Assembly (NCBI GenBank): GCA_012727735.1
Contig: JAAYGM010000240.1
Span: forward strand, 1-42,578
DNA from: Bacteroidales bacterium
GTDB lineage: Bacteria; Bacteroidota; Bacteroidia; Bacteroidales; Dysgonomonadaceae
Length of the DNA: 42,578 nt
Direction of reading: 5' to 3'
The position numbers were made by a program, and so were the translations under genes. Numbering within the stretch: position 1 is the stretch's first letter; each line of letters begins with the position of its first letter. Shown here piece after piece: positions 1 through 8,203 of this stretch. The notes beneath the pieces are model-generated. The model made no database searches, was not told the DNA's origin, and saw only the letters and a program-made list of their open reading frames with translations.

Positions 1-559
1 CACGCAGCATCTCCTCCCTGGCCAGAATAAAAAATCGGGTGAAGTTTCTTTTGTTGGTCTCAATACCATCCGCGAGGACCTCCAGACCATACATCTCAGC
101 AGCGAGTGAGCTGCATATTGCAGCTGTCCCTGTCAACCCCCTGTCGCGTATCTCTTTTGCAGCCAGGGCGGTATCATCATGCTCCACCACCCTGATTCCG
201 GGAAGTGTGTCGAGAAAATCCTCACACTGCATCAGCGCCATAGGATGTGACATCACCTCTTTCACGTCTTGTAACGCCTGGCCTGGAAGAGTTGCCAGTG
301 AATGCGTTATACGCAGCTTATGCTCACCTGCTATCTGCAGATTATTCATTTTCAGAAGATCGTGGTTTTGCAACAGACTCCCGGCAATGGTATTTTCAAT
401 GGCCATGACACCAATAAGCATCGGATCTTTTTCGGCCTCCGCAAAAATATCGCGAAAAGTGCTGCAGGGAACAATCTCCAGCTCTTCACCCCAGAAATAC
501 CTGCGGGCCGCAATCTCATGATATGCACCGGCTCCACCCTGAATAGCTACTCGTTTCAT
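1..559 (-). CDS. pheA: Prephenate dehydratase, N-terminal part (cut by window edge)
   Basis: This is the 5' part of a minus-strand gene that runs off the left edge; 186 codons are present. Prephenate dehydratase converts prephenate to phenylpyruvate, the committed step of phenylalanine synthesis in the cytoplasm. The start MKRVAIQGGAGAYHEIAA matches the family's glycine-rich opening, IENTIAGSL is the conserved Glu-Asn substrate-binding stretch, and NFTRFF contains the Thr-Arg-Phe motif whose Thr is catalytic in the family. The C-terminal ACT domain that normally senses Phe would lie outside the window. There is no chorismate mutase domain in front, so it is a monofunctional enzyme. The ATG at 557-559 lies 27 bases downstream of a terminator hairpin, and a Phe-rich leader peptide lies further upstream, so the gene is probably attenuated by Phe supply. 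Confidence 0.93.
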   Translation of the reverse strand, partial: MKRVAIQGGAGAYHEIAARRYFWGEELEIVPCSTFRDIFAEAEKDPMLIGVMAIENTIAGSLLQNHDLLKMNNLQIAGEHKLRITHSLATLPGQALQDVKEVMSHPMALMQCEDFLDTLPGIRVVEHDDTALAAKEIRDRGLTGTAAICSSLAAEMYGLEVLADGIETNKRNFTRFFILAREEMLR

Positions 560-584
560 ACAATCTCATTCTTTATTATCGCTC

Positions 585-624
585 AAAAAAAAAATCCCAT
601 CGTGTAATCGACAGGATTTTTTTT
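585..624 (-). terminator. Attenuator hairpin in the pheA leader
   Basis: Read on the minus strand, an A-rich 5' arm (624 down to 609) pairs with 602 down to 587 over about 16 base pairs including two G-U pairs, around a six-base loop, and ends in a run of ten U. This is an intrinsic terminator placed between the leader peptide and pheA. Its 5' arm (620-610) can instead pair with 674-664, directly after the leader stop codon, over 11 base pairs. The two folds exclude each other. Confidence 0.8.
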
Positions 625-675
625 ATCTGATATGACTTTTTAACTTATTCACATTCTGCATATAAAATCCTGCCT

Positions 676-732
676 TTACCTACTAAAGTAAAAGTAAAAC
701 CAGAAAGAAAATGCAAAAGTTGAATTGTTCAC
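676..732 (-). CDS. Phe/Tyr/Trp-rich leader peptide of pheA
   Basis: An 18-codon reading frame with a GTG start at 730-732 and TAA at 676-678. The peptide reads VNNSTFAFSFWFYFYFSR (first residue would be fMet). Six of its last 13 codons are Phe, with two Tyr and one Trp. It sits about 22 bases after the predicted transcription start and is followed at once by the antiterminator arm (662-674) and then the terminator, the layout of a ribosome-mediated attenuator such as pheL. The GTG start is inferred: there is no in-frame ATG between the promoter and the Phe codons. It is too short for ordinary gene finders. Confidence 0.72.
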   Translation of the reverse strand: MNNSTFAFSFWFYFYFSR

Positions 733-760
733 TTTGTTACTGTTTTGTGAATAATAAATG

Positions 761-790
761 CAAATGTACAACTTTTTTCATATAACCAAA
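761..790 (-). promoter_or_regulatory. Bacteroidetes promoter for the pheA leader
   Basis: On the minus strand TACATTTG (768-761) matches the -7 consensus TAnnTTTG, and TTTG (790-787) lies 18 bases upstream in the -33 position. Transcription should start near 754-757, just before the leader peptide. Confidence 0.7.
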
Positions 791-881
791 TAAAAAAGAC
801 AAAAAAAAAGATTGCAAATTATGAATCACAAAAAACCTCCCGTTTTTACAAAATCTGCAGACAGATATTGTAAAATATTTC

Positions 882-889
882 TATATTTG
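882..889 (+). promoter_or_regulatory. Candidate -7 box for the POT transporter
   Basis: TATATTTG matches TAnnTTTG and lies 46 bases before the ATG. No clear -33 TTTG is present at the usual distance, so only the -7 element is supported. Confidence 0.45.
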
Positions 890-935
890 CACATTGAAAG
901 CCCACTAACAAATATTAACCCTGAAATACATTAAA

Positions 936-2921
936 ATGTTTAAAAATCATCCTAAAGGATTAATTGTACTGGCCCTCACTAATATGGGCGAAAGGTTCGG
1001 ATATTATACTATGCTGGCTATCCTCACCCTTTACATGCAGGCCAAATTTGGTTTCACCTCCTCTACAACCAGTATCATATACGGTGTTTTCCTGGCGGTT
1101 GTCTATTTCTTCCCGGTGTTTGGCGGCGTACTGGCCGATAAAGTGTTAGGCTACGGGAAAACGATTCTCATGGGTATTATCATCATGTTTTTCGGGAAAT
1201 TATTCATGTCGATCCCGGTAGAGAACAACGATTTCGGGAAGCTGATTCTCTTTTTTGCTTTGTTTTTGATAGCCGTTGGAACTGGTTTCTTTAAAGGAAA
1301 CCTACAGGCGCTGGTAGGCAAGATGTACGATGATCCCCGATATAGCAAGAACAGAGATATCGCCTTTTCCATCTTCTACATGTTCATCAACATAGGGGCT
1401 TTCTTTGCTCCCATTGTGGCAAATAGCATCAACAACCAGGTGCTGGCAGCTGAAAGCTTCGTATATGATGCGAGCGTACCGAGCAATTTCGTAGTGCTTA
1501 ATGACGAAGCAGAGGCAGTTGACCGAGACACCTTTATCGCTCAATTCCTTCCTCCCGAGCAACAACAGCTTAGCGGGAGAGAGTTCGACAACGCGCTGAG
1601 CCAGGCCAAGAAAGCCCAGAAGGCAGTCTTCACCAATGATATCGAAAATGCACTGTTCAACCTGCGGGCTGCCGGGTTGCATCAATACACCCTGGCAGGT
1701 AAAATACCCGACCCCTCTATGGCACTCAGCACGCGGGAGTATGAACTGATGCAGAGTCGTGATCCTGCCGATGCTGTAGCCAAAGAGGCCATCCGCGCGA
1801 AGGTAGCCTCCGTTCATGTGACTGATGAGACCATCGGGGGAGATACATCACCCGATGCCTTCGCACGGAACTTTGGCGAGTTTTATGTGACAGGATCGCT
1901 ATCAAAATCCTATAACCTCGCCTATCTTGTAGCCGCCCTGAGCGTGGTCTTTTCATGGTTAGTTTTCCTTCTCTTCAAAAAGACCTGGAAGCAATACGAC
2001 AGAACAGCCAAACAGGAGAAAGCGGATCTGGCACACGAAGGCAAAACCGCTATCACCATGTCCAAAGCAGAGGTGAGAGAAAGGATGGTGGCACTGTTCC
2101 TGGTCTTTTTCGTCGTTATCTTCTTCTGGATGTCGTTCCACCAAAATGGCCTCACGATGACATTTTTCGCACGTGATTACACGGTGAGCACCATTTCACC
2201 TGCCTGGGGCATGGTGTTCAATATGTTCCCACTCCTTTTTTTCATCCTATTCCTGTATGGTGTTTATCTTTCAACCATAGGCCTTTTAGGTGGTAAACCC
2301 AACAAAAAGACAGGATTGTTGCTCACTGTCGCGGGACTGGCCGGACTAATTGGCTATTACTTCATCAACGTGAGCGGTATTGAGCTGCCCAGCAAGATAA
2401 CCCCTCAGATTTTCCAGCAGTTTAACCCCTTATTCATCATTATCCTCACGCCGCTAACCGTCGCATTCTTCACCTTCCTTATACGAAAAAAGAAAGAACC
2501 GTCGGCACCCAAGAAAATCGGGATAGGGATGATCCTTGCCTCGCTGGGATTCGTGGTGTTGCTTGTGGGCTCCATTGGCTTGCCTGCACCGGCTGACCTG
2601 ACAGGGGTGTCTGACGTTCTGGTATCCCCGGGGTGGCTGATTGGCACCTATTTCGTGCTCACCCTGGCCGAGCTTTTCCTGAGTCCCATGGGACTATCGT
2701 TCGTTTCCAAGGTTGCACCTCCGCAATATAGCGGACTTATGCAGGGGGGGTGGCTTGCCGCAACCGCTATCGGCAACCTTCTGGTGGGTGTCATGGGTGT
2801 CTTCTGGGATAAGATGTCGCTGTTTGCATTCTGGGGAGTGCTTATCACCTGCTGTATCCTTTCTGCGATCTTCATCTTCTCCATCATGGGTCGCCTGGAA
2901 AAGGCTACCGGCGACAGGTAA
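936..2921 (+). CDS. POT/PTR2-family proton-coupled peptide transporter
   Basis: An inner-membrane MFS-type symporter of 661 residues, expected to import di- and tripeptides with protons. Family marks are GERFGYYTM at residues 18-26 (TM1 motif), FFKGN in the TM4 region with the conserved Lys, and FYMFINIGAFFAP in TM5, which is the PTR2 signature. The protein is longer than the usual 450-500 residues because a soluble stretch of about 155 residues (roughly 165-320) is inserted after TM5; it is polar, Ala/Glu-rich and has no obvious motif. The first Glu of the classical ExxER motif is Asn16 here (NMGER). It is a single-gene unit followed by a GC-rich hairpin. Substrate assignment is by family only. 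Confidence 0.9.
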   Translation: MFKNHPKGLIVLALTNMGERFGYYTMLAILTLYMQAKFGFTSSTTSIIYGVFLAVVYFFPVFGGVLADKVLGYGKTILMGIIIMFFGKLFMSIPVENNDFGKLILFFALFLIAVGTGFFKGNLQALVGKMYDDPRYSKNRDIAFSIFYMFINIGAFFAPIVANSINNQVLAAESFVYDASVPSNFVVLNDEAEAVDRDTFIAQFLPPEQQQLSGREFDNALSQAKKAQKAVFTNDIENALFNLRAAGLHQYTLAGKIPDPSMALSTREYELMQSRDPADAVAKEAIRAKVASVHVTDETIGGDTSPDAFARNFGEFYVTGSLSKSYNLAYLVAALSVVFSWLVFLLFKKTWKQYDRTAKQEKADLAHEGKTAITMSKAEVRERMVALFLVFFVVIFFWMSFHQNGLTMTFFARDYTVSTISPAWGMVFNMFPLLFFILFLYGVYLSTIGLLGGKPNKKTGLLLTVAGLAGLIGYYFINVSGIELPSKITPQIFQQFNPLFIIILTPLTVAFFTFLIRKKKEPSAPKKIGIGMILASLGFVVLLVGSIGLPAPADLTGVSDVLVSPGWLIGTYFVLTLAELFLSPMGLSFVSKVAPPQYSGLMQGGWLAATAIGNLLVGVMGVFWDKMSLFAFWGVLITCCILSAIFIFSIMGRLEKATGDR

Positions 2922-2941
2922 TACTAGTTCGCAGCATACAA

Positions 2942-2976
2942 ACAGGGGGCTGTCCATTTGTCGGGCAGCCCCCTGT
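2942..2976 (+). terminator. GC-rich hairpin after the POT gene
   Basis: ACAGGGGGCTG pairs perfectly with CAGCCCCCTGT across a 13-base loop, 21 bases after the stop codon. There is no T-run, so it may act as a weak terminator or an mRNA 3' stabiliser. Confidence 0.55.
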
Positions 2977-3083
2977 CGCGGCTTACCACCATCTCTGCCA
3001 CGCTTTAAATATGCAGGAGAATAAATACCATCACCCGTTGATAACTTCTTCCTATAACCCGGAAAAGCTTCCCCATTTTTCAG

Positions 3084-3091
3084 TATATTTG
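3084..3091 (+). promoter_or_regulatory. -7 box of the dnaE-trxA promoter
   Basis: TATATTTG matches TAnnTTTG 35 bases before the dnaE ATG. The -33 element is not recognisable. Confidence 0.5.
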
Positions 3092-3126
3092 TCGTACAGA
3101 GATTCCAAAAAAGATATATATTTAGC

Positions 3127-6100
3127 ATGCAACCATTTGTACATTTACATGTCCACTCGCAATATTCACTACTCGACGGTCAGGCAAGTATTCAGCGCCT
3201 GGTAGACAAAGCCACGGGTGACGGAATGAAAGCCATCGCACTGACCGATCACGGAGCGATGTACGGAATCAAGGAATTCCTCAATTACTGTAACAAAAAG
3301 AATGCTCCTGTAAAGGCTGAGATAAAAAAACTGCACAATGAGATTGAATCGCTGGAAAAGAGCGGAGAAACGACAGTAAAAACAACACAGCTCCGTGATC
3401 AGTTGACGGAAACAGAGAAGAGATTATTCAAACCCATCGTGGGATGTGAATGTTATCTCGCACGACGTGACCGTTTCTCTCAATCCGACAAGATTGACGG
3501 CAGCGGATGGCACCTCGTGGTACTGGCAAAAAACCTGAAGGGTTACAGAAACCTTATCAAGATCGTCTCCAAGAGCTGGACTGAAGGATTTTACTACCGC
3601 CCGCGTATCGATAAAGAGTTACTTGAGCAATATAGTGAAGGCCTGATCGTCTCTTCAGCATGCCTGGGCGGTGAGATATCAAGGAAGGTGGACAGCGGAC
3701 AGACAACCGAAGCCGAAGAGGCTGTGCAATGGTATAAGAGGGTCTTCGGAGACGATTATTACCTGGAACTGCAGCGCCATAAAACAGATCGGCCTGATGC
3801 CGACCAGACAACCTTTCCCAAACAGGAGAGAGTGAATGAGGAGTTGATCCGCATAGCAAAAAAATATGATGTAAAGCTGATCGCGACCAACGATGTTCAT
3901 TTTGTGAACGAAGAGGATGCCGATGCGCATGACAGACTTATCTGTCTGAGCACGGGAAAAGATTTTGATGATCCGAACCGGATGCATTACACCAAACAGG
4001 AGTGGCTGAAAACGACGGAAGAGATGAACCGCATCTTCTCCGATATTCCCGAAGCGTTAACCAACACACTGGAGATTGCAGAGAAGGTGGAGTTTTACTC
4101 CATCGATCATTCGGCTCTGATGCCCTTTTTCCCAATCGATCCAGCCTTCGGTACCGAGAAGATGTATAAACAAAAGTATCCGGAAGCGTTGCTCGAAAAC
4201 GAATTTGGCAAAGAGACCTTTCATCGTCTGGGAGATTACGACAAGGTGATCAGGGTGAAGTTGGAATCAGATTACCTGGCACACCTCACTAAAATTGGAG
4301 CCCATAAACGCTATGGTGAAGTGCTCACGGATGAGATCTCTGAGCGTCTTCAATTCGAGCTGGACACGATCAAGAACATGGGATTCCCGGGTTATTTCCT
4401 CATCGTGCAGGATTTCATCAGTGCGGCCAGGAAGATGGATGTGGCTGTAGGTCCCGGCCGCGGCTCTGCGGCAGGCTCTGCGGTAGCATACTGCCTGGGG
4501 ATCACGGATATAGATCCATTGAAGTATGACCTGCTGTTCGAACGTTTTCTCAACCCCGACCGTATCTCCATGCCCGATATAGATATCGACTTCGACGATG
4601 AGGGACGCGGGAAGGTGTTGCGATGGGTGACAGAGAAGTATGGGAGCGAGAGGGTAGCACATATCATCACCTATGGAACGATGGCGACCAAATCATCGAT
4701 CAAGGATGTGGCACGTGTACACAAACTACCGCTATCGGAATCAAACAGGCTCGCAAAATTGATTCCCGACAGGATACCTAACCTGAAGAAAGTAAACCTG
4801 AAAGCAGCGATCGAGAATGTGCCCGAACTGCACCAGGCAGCCAACAGCAGCGACCCGTTGATAAGGGACACACTTAAATATGCCGTGATGCTGGAGGGAA
4901 ACGTGCGGAACACGGGTGTACATGCCTGTGGTGTCATCATCGGCCAATCAGATATTTCTGACATTGTCCCCATCAGTACCGCCGAAGACAAAGAGACCAA
5001 AGAAAAGCTGCTGGTCACGCAATATGAAGGGTCTGTGATCGAAGAGACAGGGTTGATCAAGATGGACTTCCTTGGACTCAAGACCCTTTCCATCATCAAA
5101 GATGCACTTGCCACCATCGAGCAGACCCGCGGTATCAAGGTGAATATCGACACCATAGACATGGAAGATGAAACCACCTACCGCCTCTACTGCAACGGAC
5201 AGACCACCGGCACCTTCCAGTTTGAGTCGGCAGGGATGCAGAAATACCTGAAGGAACTTCAACCGAGTAAGTTCGAGGATCTCATCGCCATGAACGCGCT
5301 CTACCGCCCGGGACCGATGGATTATATCCCCTCCTTTATCGCCCGTAAGCATGGCAGGGAAGAGATCAAGTACGACCTGCCCATCATGGAGAAGTACCTG
5401 AGTGAAACATACGGTATCACGGTCTATCAGGAACAGGTGATGCTTCTCTCCCGCCTGTTGGCCGACTTCACGCGGGGACAGTCGGATGAATTGCGTAAGG
5501 CGATGGGCAAGAAGCTGATTGACAAGATGACAGCGCTTAAACAGAAGTTTCTTGCCGGAGGGAAGAAGAACGGCTATGATGAAAAGACCCTTCTCAAGAT
5601 CTGGGGCGACTGGGAGAAGTTTGCCTCTTATGCCTTCAACAAGTCACACGCCACCTGTTACTCATGGGTAGCCTACCAGACAGCATGGCTGAAAGCCAAC
5701 TATCCATCTGAATATATGGCTGCCGTGCTCTCCAACAACCTGAACAACATCACGGAGATCACGAAATTCATGGATGAATGCAAGGCAATGGGCATGAATG
5801 TCCTCTGTCCCGACGTAAACGAATCATTCCTTAAATTTTCGGTAAACAGTGACAGTGATCTCCGTTTCGGACTGGCCGCCATTAAAAGTGTGGGACATGG
5901 AGCTGTGACGGATATCATCGCGGAGCGGACAAAAAACGGCCCTTTTAAAGATATCTTCGATTTTGTTGAGCGGGTGAACCTATCGTCCTGCGGAAAGAAA
6001 AACATAGAGGCCCTGGCGCTTGCCGGTGCATTTGATTCGTTACCGGGCATGCACAGGGAACAGTTTGTCGCAGTGAACAGCAAAGGGGAGGAGTTTCTCG

Positions 6101-6870
6101 AAACACTGGTTCGATACGGGAATAAATATCAGCAGGAAAAAGAGACATCCATCAATTCTCTCTTCGGTGATGACACCTCTTTCCAGATTGCCCGTCCGGA
6201 GATTCCGCAGGCAGCACGCTGGTCAGACCTGGAGAAGCTGAACAAAGAGCGTGATCTGATCGGCATCTATCTCTCAGCACATCCGCTGGACGATTATGAA
6301 TTTATCCTGAAATATATTTGCAATGCCGACACCTCAAGATTGCAGGATCTCGATGCCATCAACGGCAAGGATATCACGTTTGGCGGGATCATCACAGCGG
6401 TACGCGAGGGACAGACCAAAAGAGGGTCGCCCTATACCATTTTCAAGCTTGAGGATTATACAGGCAGTTACGATATTGCCCTCTTCAGTGAAGACAGTGT
6501 CAATTTCGGCCGATATGCACGGATCGGATTGTCTGTCTATATCACAGCAAGGGTACAAGCCAAACGATACCGCCAGGATGAGCTGGAGGTGAAGATATTA
6601 TCTATCAGCTTACTTTCGGAGATGAAAGATAAGCTGGTCTCTAAAATCACACTTCAAATCCCTCTTTCTGAACTAAATGACACCACGGTTGCAGAATTAT
6701 CGGCACTTGTGAAAAACAATTCCGGAAATGCATTGTTATATTTCCAAATAATCGGTGAGGAATCACATATGAATATCCAGCTTTTCTCACGACCTGCACG
6801 GATCCAGGTGAATAAACATTTCATCGATTATTTGAGGGATAATCTATTTATAGACTTTAAAATCAATTAA
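3127..6870 (+). CDS. dnaE: DNA polymerase III alpha subunit
   Basis: Replicative polymerase catalytic subunit, 1247 residues. The N-terminal PHP domain opens with HLHVHS (His8, His10) and continues with TDHG, CECYL, GWHLVVLA, SSACLGG and TNDVHF, so all the usual metal-ligand positions look filled. The palm carries PDIDIDF (Asp484, Asp486) and MDFLGL (Asp647), matching the three catalytic aspartates of the E. coli enzyme. A helix-hairpin-helix/beta-binding region follows, then an OB fold near the C-terminus (ITFGGIITAVRE, about residue 1085 onward). The start is fixed by MQPFVHLHVHS, the family's standard opening. trxA follows 26 bases downstream in the same direction. The intact PHP site suggests a built-in proofreading nuclease, unlike E. 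coli, where the motif is HLRVHS. Confidence 0.97.
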   Translation: MQPFVHLHVHSQYSLLDGQASIQRLVDKATGDGMKAIALTDHGAMYGIKEFLNYCNKKNAPVKAEIKKLHNEIESLEKSGETTVKTTQLRDQLTETEKRLFKPIVGCECYLARRDRFSQSDKIDGSGWHLVVLAKNLKGYRNLIKIVSKSWTEGFYYRPRIDKELLEQYSEGLIVSSACLGGEISRKVDSGQTTEAEEAVQWYKRVFGDDYYLELQRHKTDRPDADQTTFPKQERVNEELIRIAKKYDVKLIATNDVHFVNEEDADAHDRLICLSTGKDFDDPNRMHYTKQEWLKTTEEMNRIFSDIPEALTNTLEIAEKVEFYSIDHSALMPFFPIDPAFGTEKMYKQKYPEALLENEFGKETFHRLGDYDKVIRVKLESDYLAHLTKIGAHKRYGEVLTDEISERLQFELDTIKNMGFPGYFLIVQDFISAARKMDVAVGPGRGSAAGSAVAYCLGITDIDPLKYDLLFERFLNPDRISMPDIDIDFDDEGRGKVLRWVTEKYGSERVAHIITYGTMATKSSIKDVARVHKLPLSESNRLAKLIPDRIPNLKKVNLKAAIENVPELHQAANSSDPLIRDTLKYAVMLEGNVRNTGVHACGVIIGQSDISDIVPISTAEDKETKEKLLVTQYEGSVIEETGLIKMDFLGLKTLSIIKDALATIEQTRGIKVNIDTIDMEDETTYRLYCNGQTTGTFQFESAGMQKYLKELQPSKFEDLIAMNALYRPGPMDYIPSFIARKHGREEIKYDLPIMEKYLSETYGITVYQEQVMLLSRLLADFTRGQSDELRKAMGKKLIDKMTALKQKFLAGGKKNGYDEKTLLKIWGDWEKFASYAFNKSHATCYSWVAYQTAWLKANYPSEYMAAVLSNNLNNITEITKFMDECKAMGMNVLCPDVNESFLKFSVNSDSDLRFGLAAIKSVGHGAVTDIIAERTKNGPFKDIFDFVERVNLSSCGKKNIEALALAGAFDSLPGMHREQFVAVNSKGEEFLETLVRYGNKYQQEKETSINSLFGDDTSFQIARPEIPQAARWSDLEKLNKERDLIGIYLSAHPLDDYEFILKYICNADTSRLQDLDAINGKDITFGGIITAVREGQTKRGSPYTIFKLEDYTGSYDIALFSEDSVNFGRYARIGLSVYITARVQAKRYRQDELEVKILSISLLSEMKDKLVSKITLQIPLSELNDTTVAELSALVKNNSGNALLYFQIIGEESHMNIQLFSRPARIQVNKHFIDYLRDNLFIDFKIN

Positions 6871-6896
6871 TCAAATAACAAATAAAACAGACAGAA

Positions 6897-7211
6897 ATGG
6901 CGCTACAAATTACAGACGCAAACATAGAAGAGGTATTGCAGACAGACAAGCTGGTAATCATCGACTTTTGGGCAGAATGGTGTGGTCCCTGCAAGATGGT
7001 CGGACCAATCATTGATCAGATCAGCGAAGAGTATAAAGAGAAGGTGACAGTGGGCAAACTGGATGTAGACAACAACGATGACACCACATCGAAATATGGC
7101 ATTCGCAATATCCCTACCGTACTGTTCATTAAAAATGGTGAGGTGGTGGATAAAGTGGTTGGTGCGGGTCCGAAGAATATGTTCACCGATAAGATTGATA
7201 AACTGCTATAA
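6897..7211 (+). CDS. trxA: Thioredoxin
   Basis: A 104-residue cytoplasmic thioredoxin, the general dithiol reductant for ribonucleotide reductase, peroxiredoxins and other enzymes. The active site is WCGPCK with Cys29 and Cys32, preceded by DFWAEW. IPTVLFIKNGE carries the cis-proline of the fold. Length is standard and there is no signal peptide. It lies 26 bases after dnaE with no terminator between, so the two are probably co-transcribed, and a strong terminator follows. Confidence 0.95.
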   Translation: MALQITDANIEEVLQTDKLVIIDFWAEWCGPCKMVGPIIDQISEEYKEKVTVGKLDVDNNDDTTSKYGIRNIPTVLFIKNGEVVDKVVGAGPKNMFTDKIDKLL

Positions 7212-7259
7212 AGTGAACTATTCAGGAAATCAATTTGACCAGGTGACATCTTATGATAC

Positions 7260-7298
7260 AAAAAAGCATCCCAACTTAACAAGCGGGATGCTTTTTTT
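7260..7298 (+). terminator. Bidirectional terminator between trxA and the DUF2795 gene
   Basis: AAAAAGCATCCC pairs with GGGATGCTTTTTTT across a 12-base loop. A-run and T-run flank both sides, so it can end transcripts from both converging genes. Confidence 0.9.
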
Positions 7299-7311
7299 GT
7301 AGGCATGTCAG

Positions 7312-7533
7312 TTAATATTCGTCCTCGTTAAAGAAGAAATCCTCTTTACTTGGATAGTCAGGCCAGATATCCTCAATCGATTCAAATACCTCACCCTCTT
7401 CCTCTATCTCCTGAAGATTCTCAATCACCTCCAGCGGCGCACCCGAGCGCTGGGCAAAGTCAATCAATTCATCTTTTGTAGCTGGCCAGGGAGCATCTTC
7501 CAGTCTCGATGCCAGTTCAAGTGTCCAATACAT
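7312..7533 (-). CDS. DUF2795-family small acidic protein
   Basis: A 73-residue acidic protein starting MYWTLELASRLEDAPWPATK, a very conserved Bacteroidetes family annotated as DUF2795. The C-terminus is strongly acidic and aromatic (IWPDYPSKEDFFFNEDEY). I chose the ATG at 7531-7533 because family members start at MYWTLE; an upstream in-frame ATG at 7575 would add 14 basic residues that do not fit the family. Function is unknown. It is the last gene of the minus-strand run that begins at rex, 57 bases after the adenosyltransferase gene, and ends at the shared terminator. Confidence 0.85.
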   Translation of the reverse strand: MYWTLELASRLEDAPWPATKDELIDFAQRSGAPLEVIENLQEIEEEGEVFESIEDIWPDYPSKEDFFFNEDEY

Positions 7534-7590
7534 AGAAATATCTTTTTTTAGTTGTTTGTTCCAAATTTTCGGCAAATGTATAAAAAGTTT

Positions 7591-8151
7591 TCATATATCA
7601 CCTTGTTCCCAGAAAATTTCTTCCGATGTTTTGTTACTTTCCTCTCTTGCAAGGACAAAAAAGTAGTCAGAAAGGCGATTAAGGAAAACCAGCACCTCTT
7701 GGACAACGGGGAAATCATCGGCCACACGATAGACATTTCGTTCAGCCCTGCGTGAAACAGTACGGCAAATATGGGCTCTCGATGCCGCTTCATTGCCTCC
7801 GGGCAGCACAAAACGGTTTAACCGGGGAAGTGTGGCATCTATCTTATCAATCTGTTCTTCAATCCTGGCAATATCTTTATCGGTGATGATACTGGCAGCA
7901 TGAGGCTGCTTGCTTTCGGTTTCTGTGGCGAGATAGGATCCGACGGTAAAGAGTTTATGCTGCAGGTAGAGAAGAAAGTCATGATGCTCCTTCTCTTTTA
8001 TCTCGCAATTCAACCAACCGACATAACTGTTCAGCTCATCGATCGTTCCGTAAGACTCCAGGCGGATATGGGTTTTCTGTACGCGTGTACCACCCACAAG
8101 TGATGTAGCTCCTTTGTCGCCTGTTTTGGTATAAATAATACTTTTCTTCAT
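7591..8151 (-). CDS. Cob(I)alamin adenosyltransferase, PduO type
   Basis: An enzyme of 186 residues that transfers the 5'-deoxyadenosyl group of ATP to cob(I)alamin, giving coenzyme B12 for mutases such as methylmalonyl-CoA mutase. Family marks are the N-terminal ATP-binding TKTGDKGATSLVGG, the SYGTIDELNSYVG stretch, and the C-terminal FVLPGG followed by SRRAERNVY. Length matches the PduO/MMAB type rather than the CobA type. It sits between the methyltransferase-like gene (52 bases upstream) and the DUF2795 gene. No B12 riboswitch is visible in front of it. Its link to its operon neighbours is not obvious. Confidence 0.93.
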   Translation of the reverse strand: MKKSIIYTKTGDKGATSLVGGTRVQKTHIRLESYGTIDELNSYVGWLNCEIKEKEHHDFLLYLQHKLFTVGSYLATETESKQPHAASIITDKDIARIEEQIDKIDATLPRLNRFVLPGGNEAASRAHICRTVSRRAERNVYRVADDFPVVQEVLVFLNRLSDYFFVLAREESNKTSEEIFWEQGDI

Positions 8152-8203
8152 TTTTCCTCTATAAATACGTTCTTTCTGTGCGGGAAACAGTGATGAGACT
8201 GCT

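Larger units (their letters stand above)
560..935. other. Intergenic regulatory region between pheA and the POT transporter
   Basis: This AT-rich divergent region holds the pheA attenuator, leader peptide and promoter on the minus strand and a candidate promoter for the transporter on the plus strand. The part from about 791 to 880 shows no further structure that I can name. Confidence 0.7.

Noticed and set aside
711-782. Plus-strand small frame starting MQKLNCSLCYCFVNNK
   Set aside because: It overlaps the pheA leader and promoter on the opposite strand and has no gene or promoter context of its own.
1302-1817. Long open frame (171 codons) opposite the POT gene
   Set aside because: It lies wholly inside a well-supported transporter gene on the other strand and shows no family motif.
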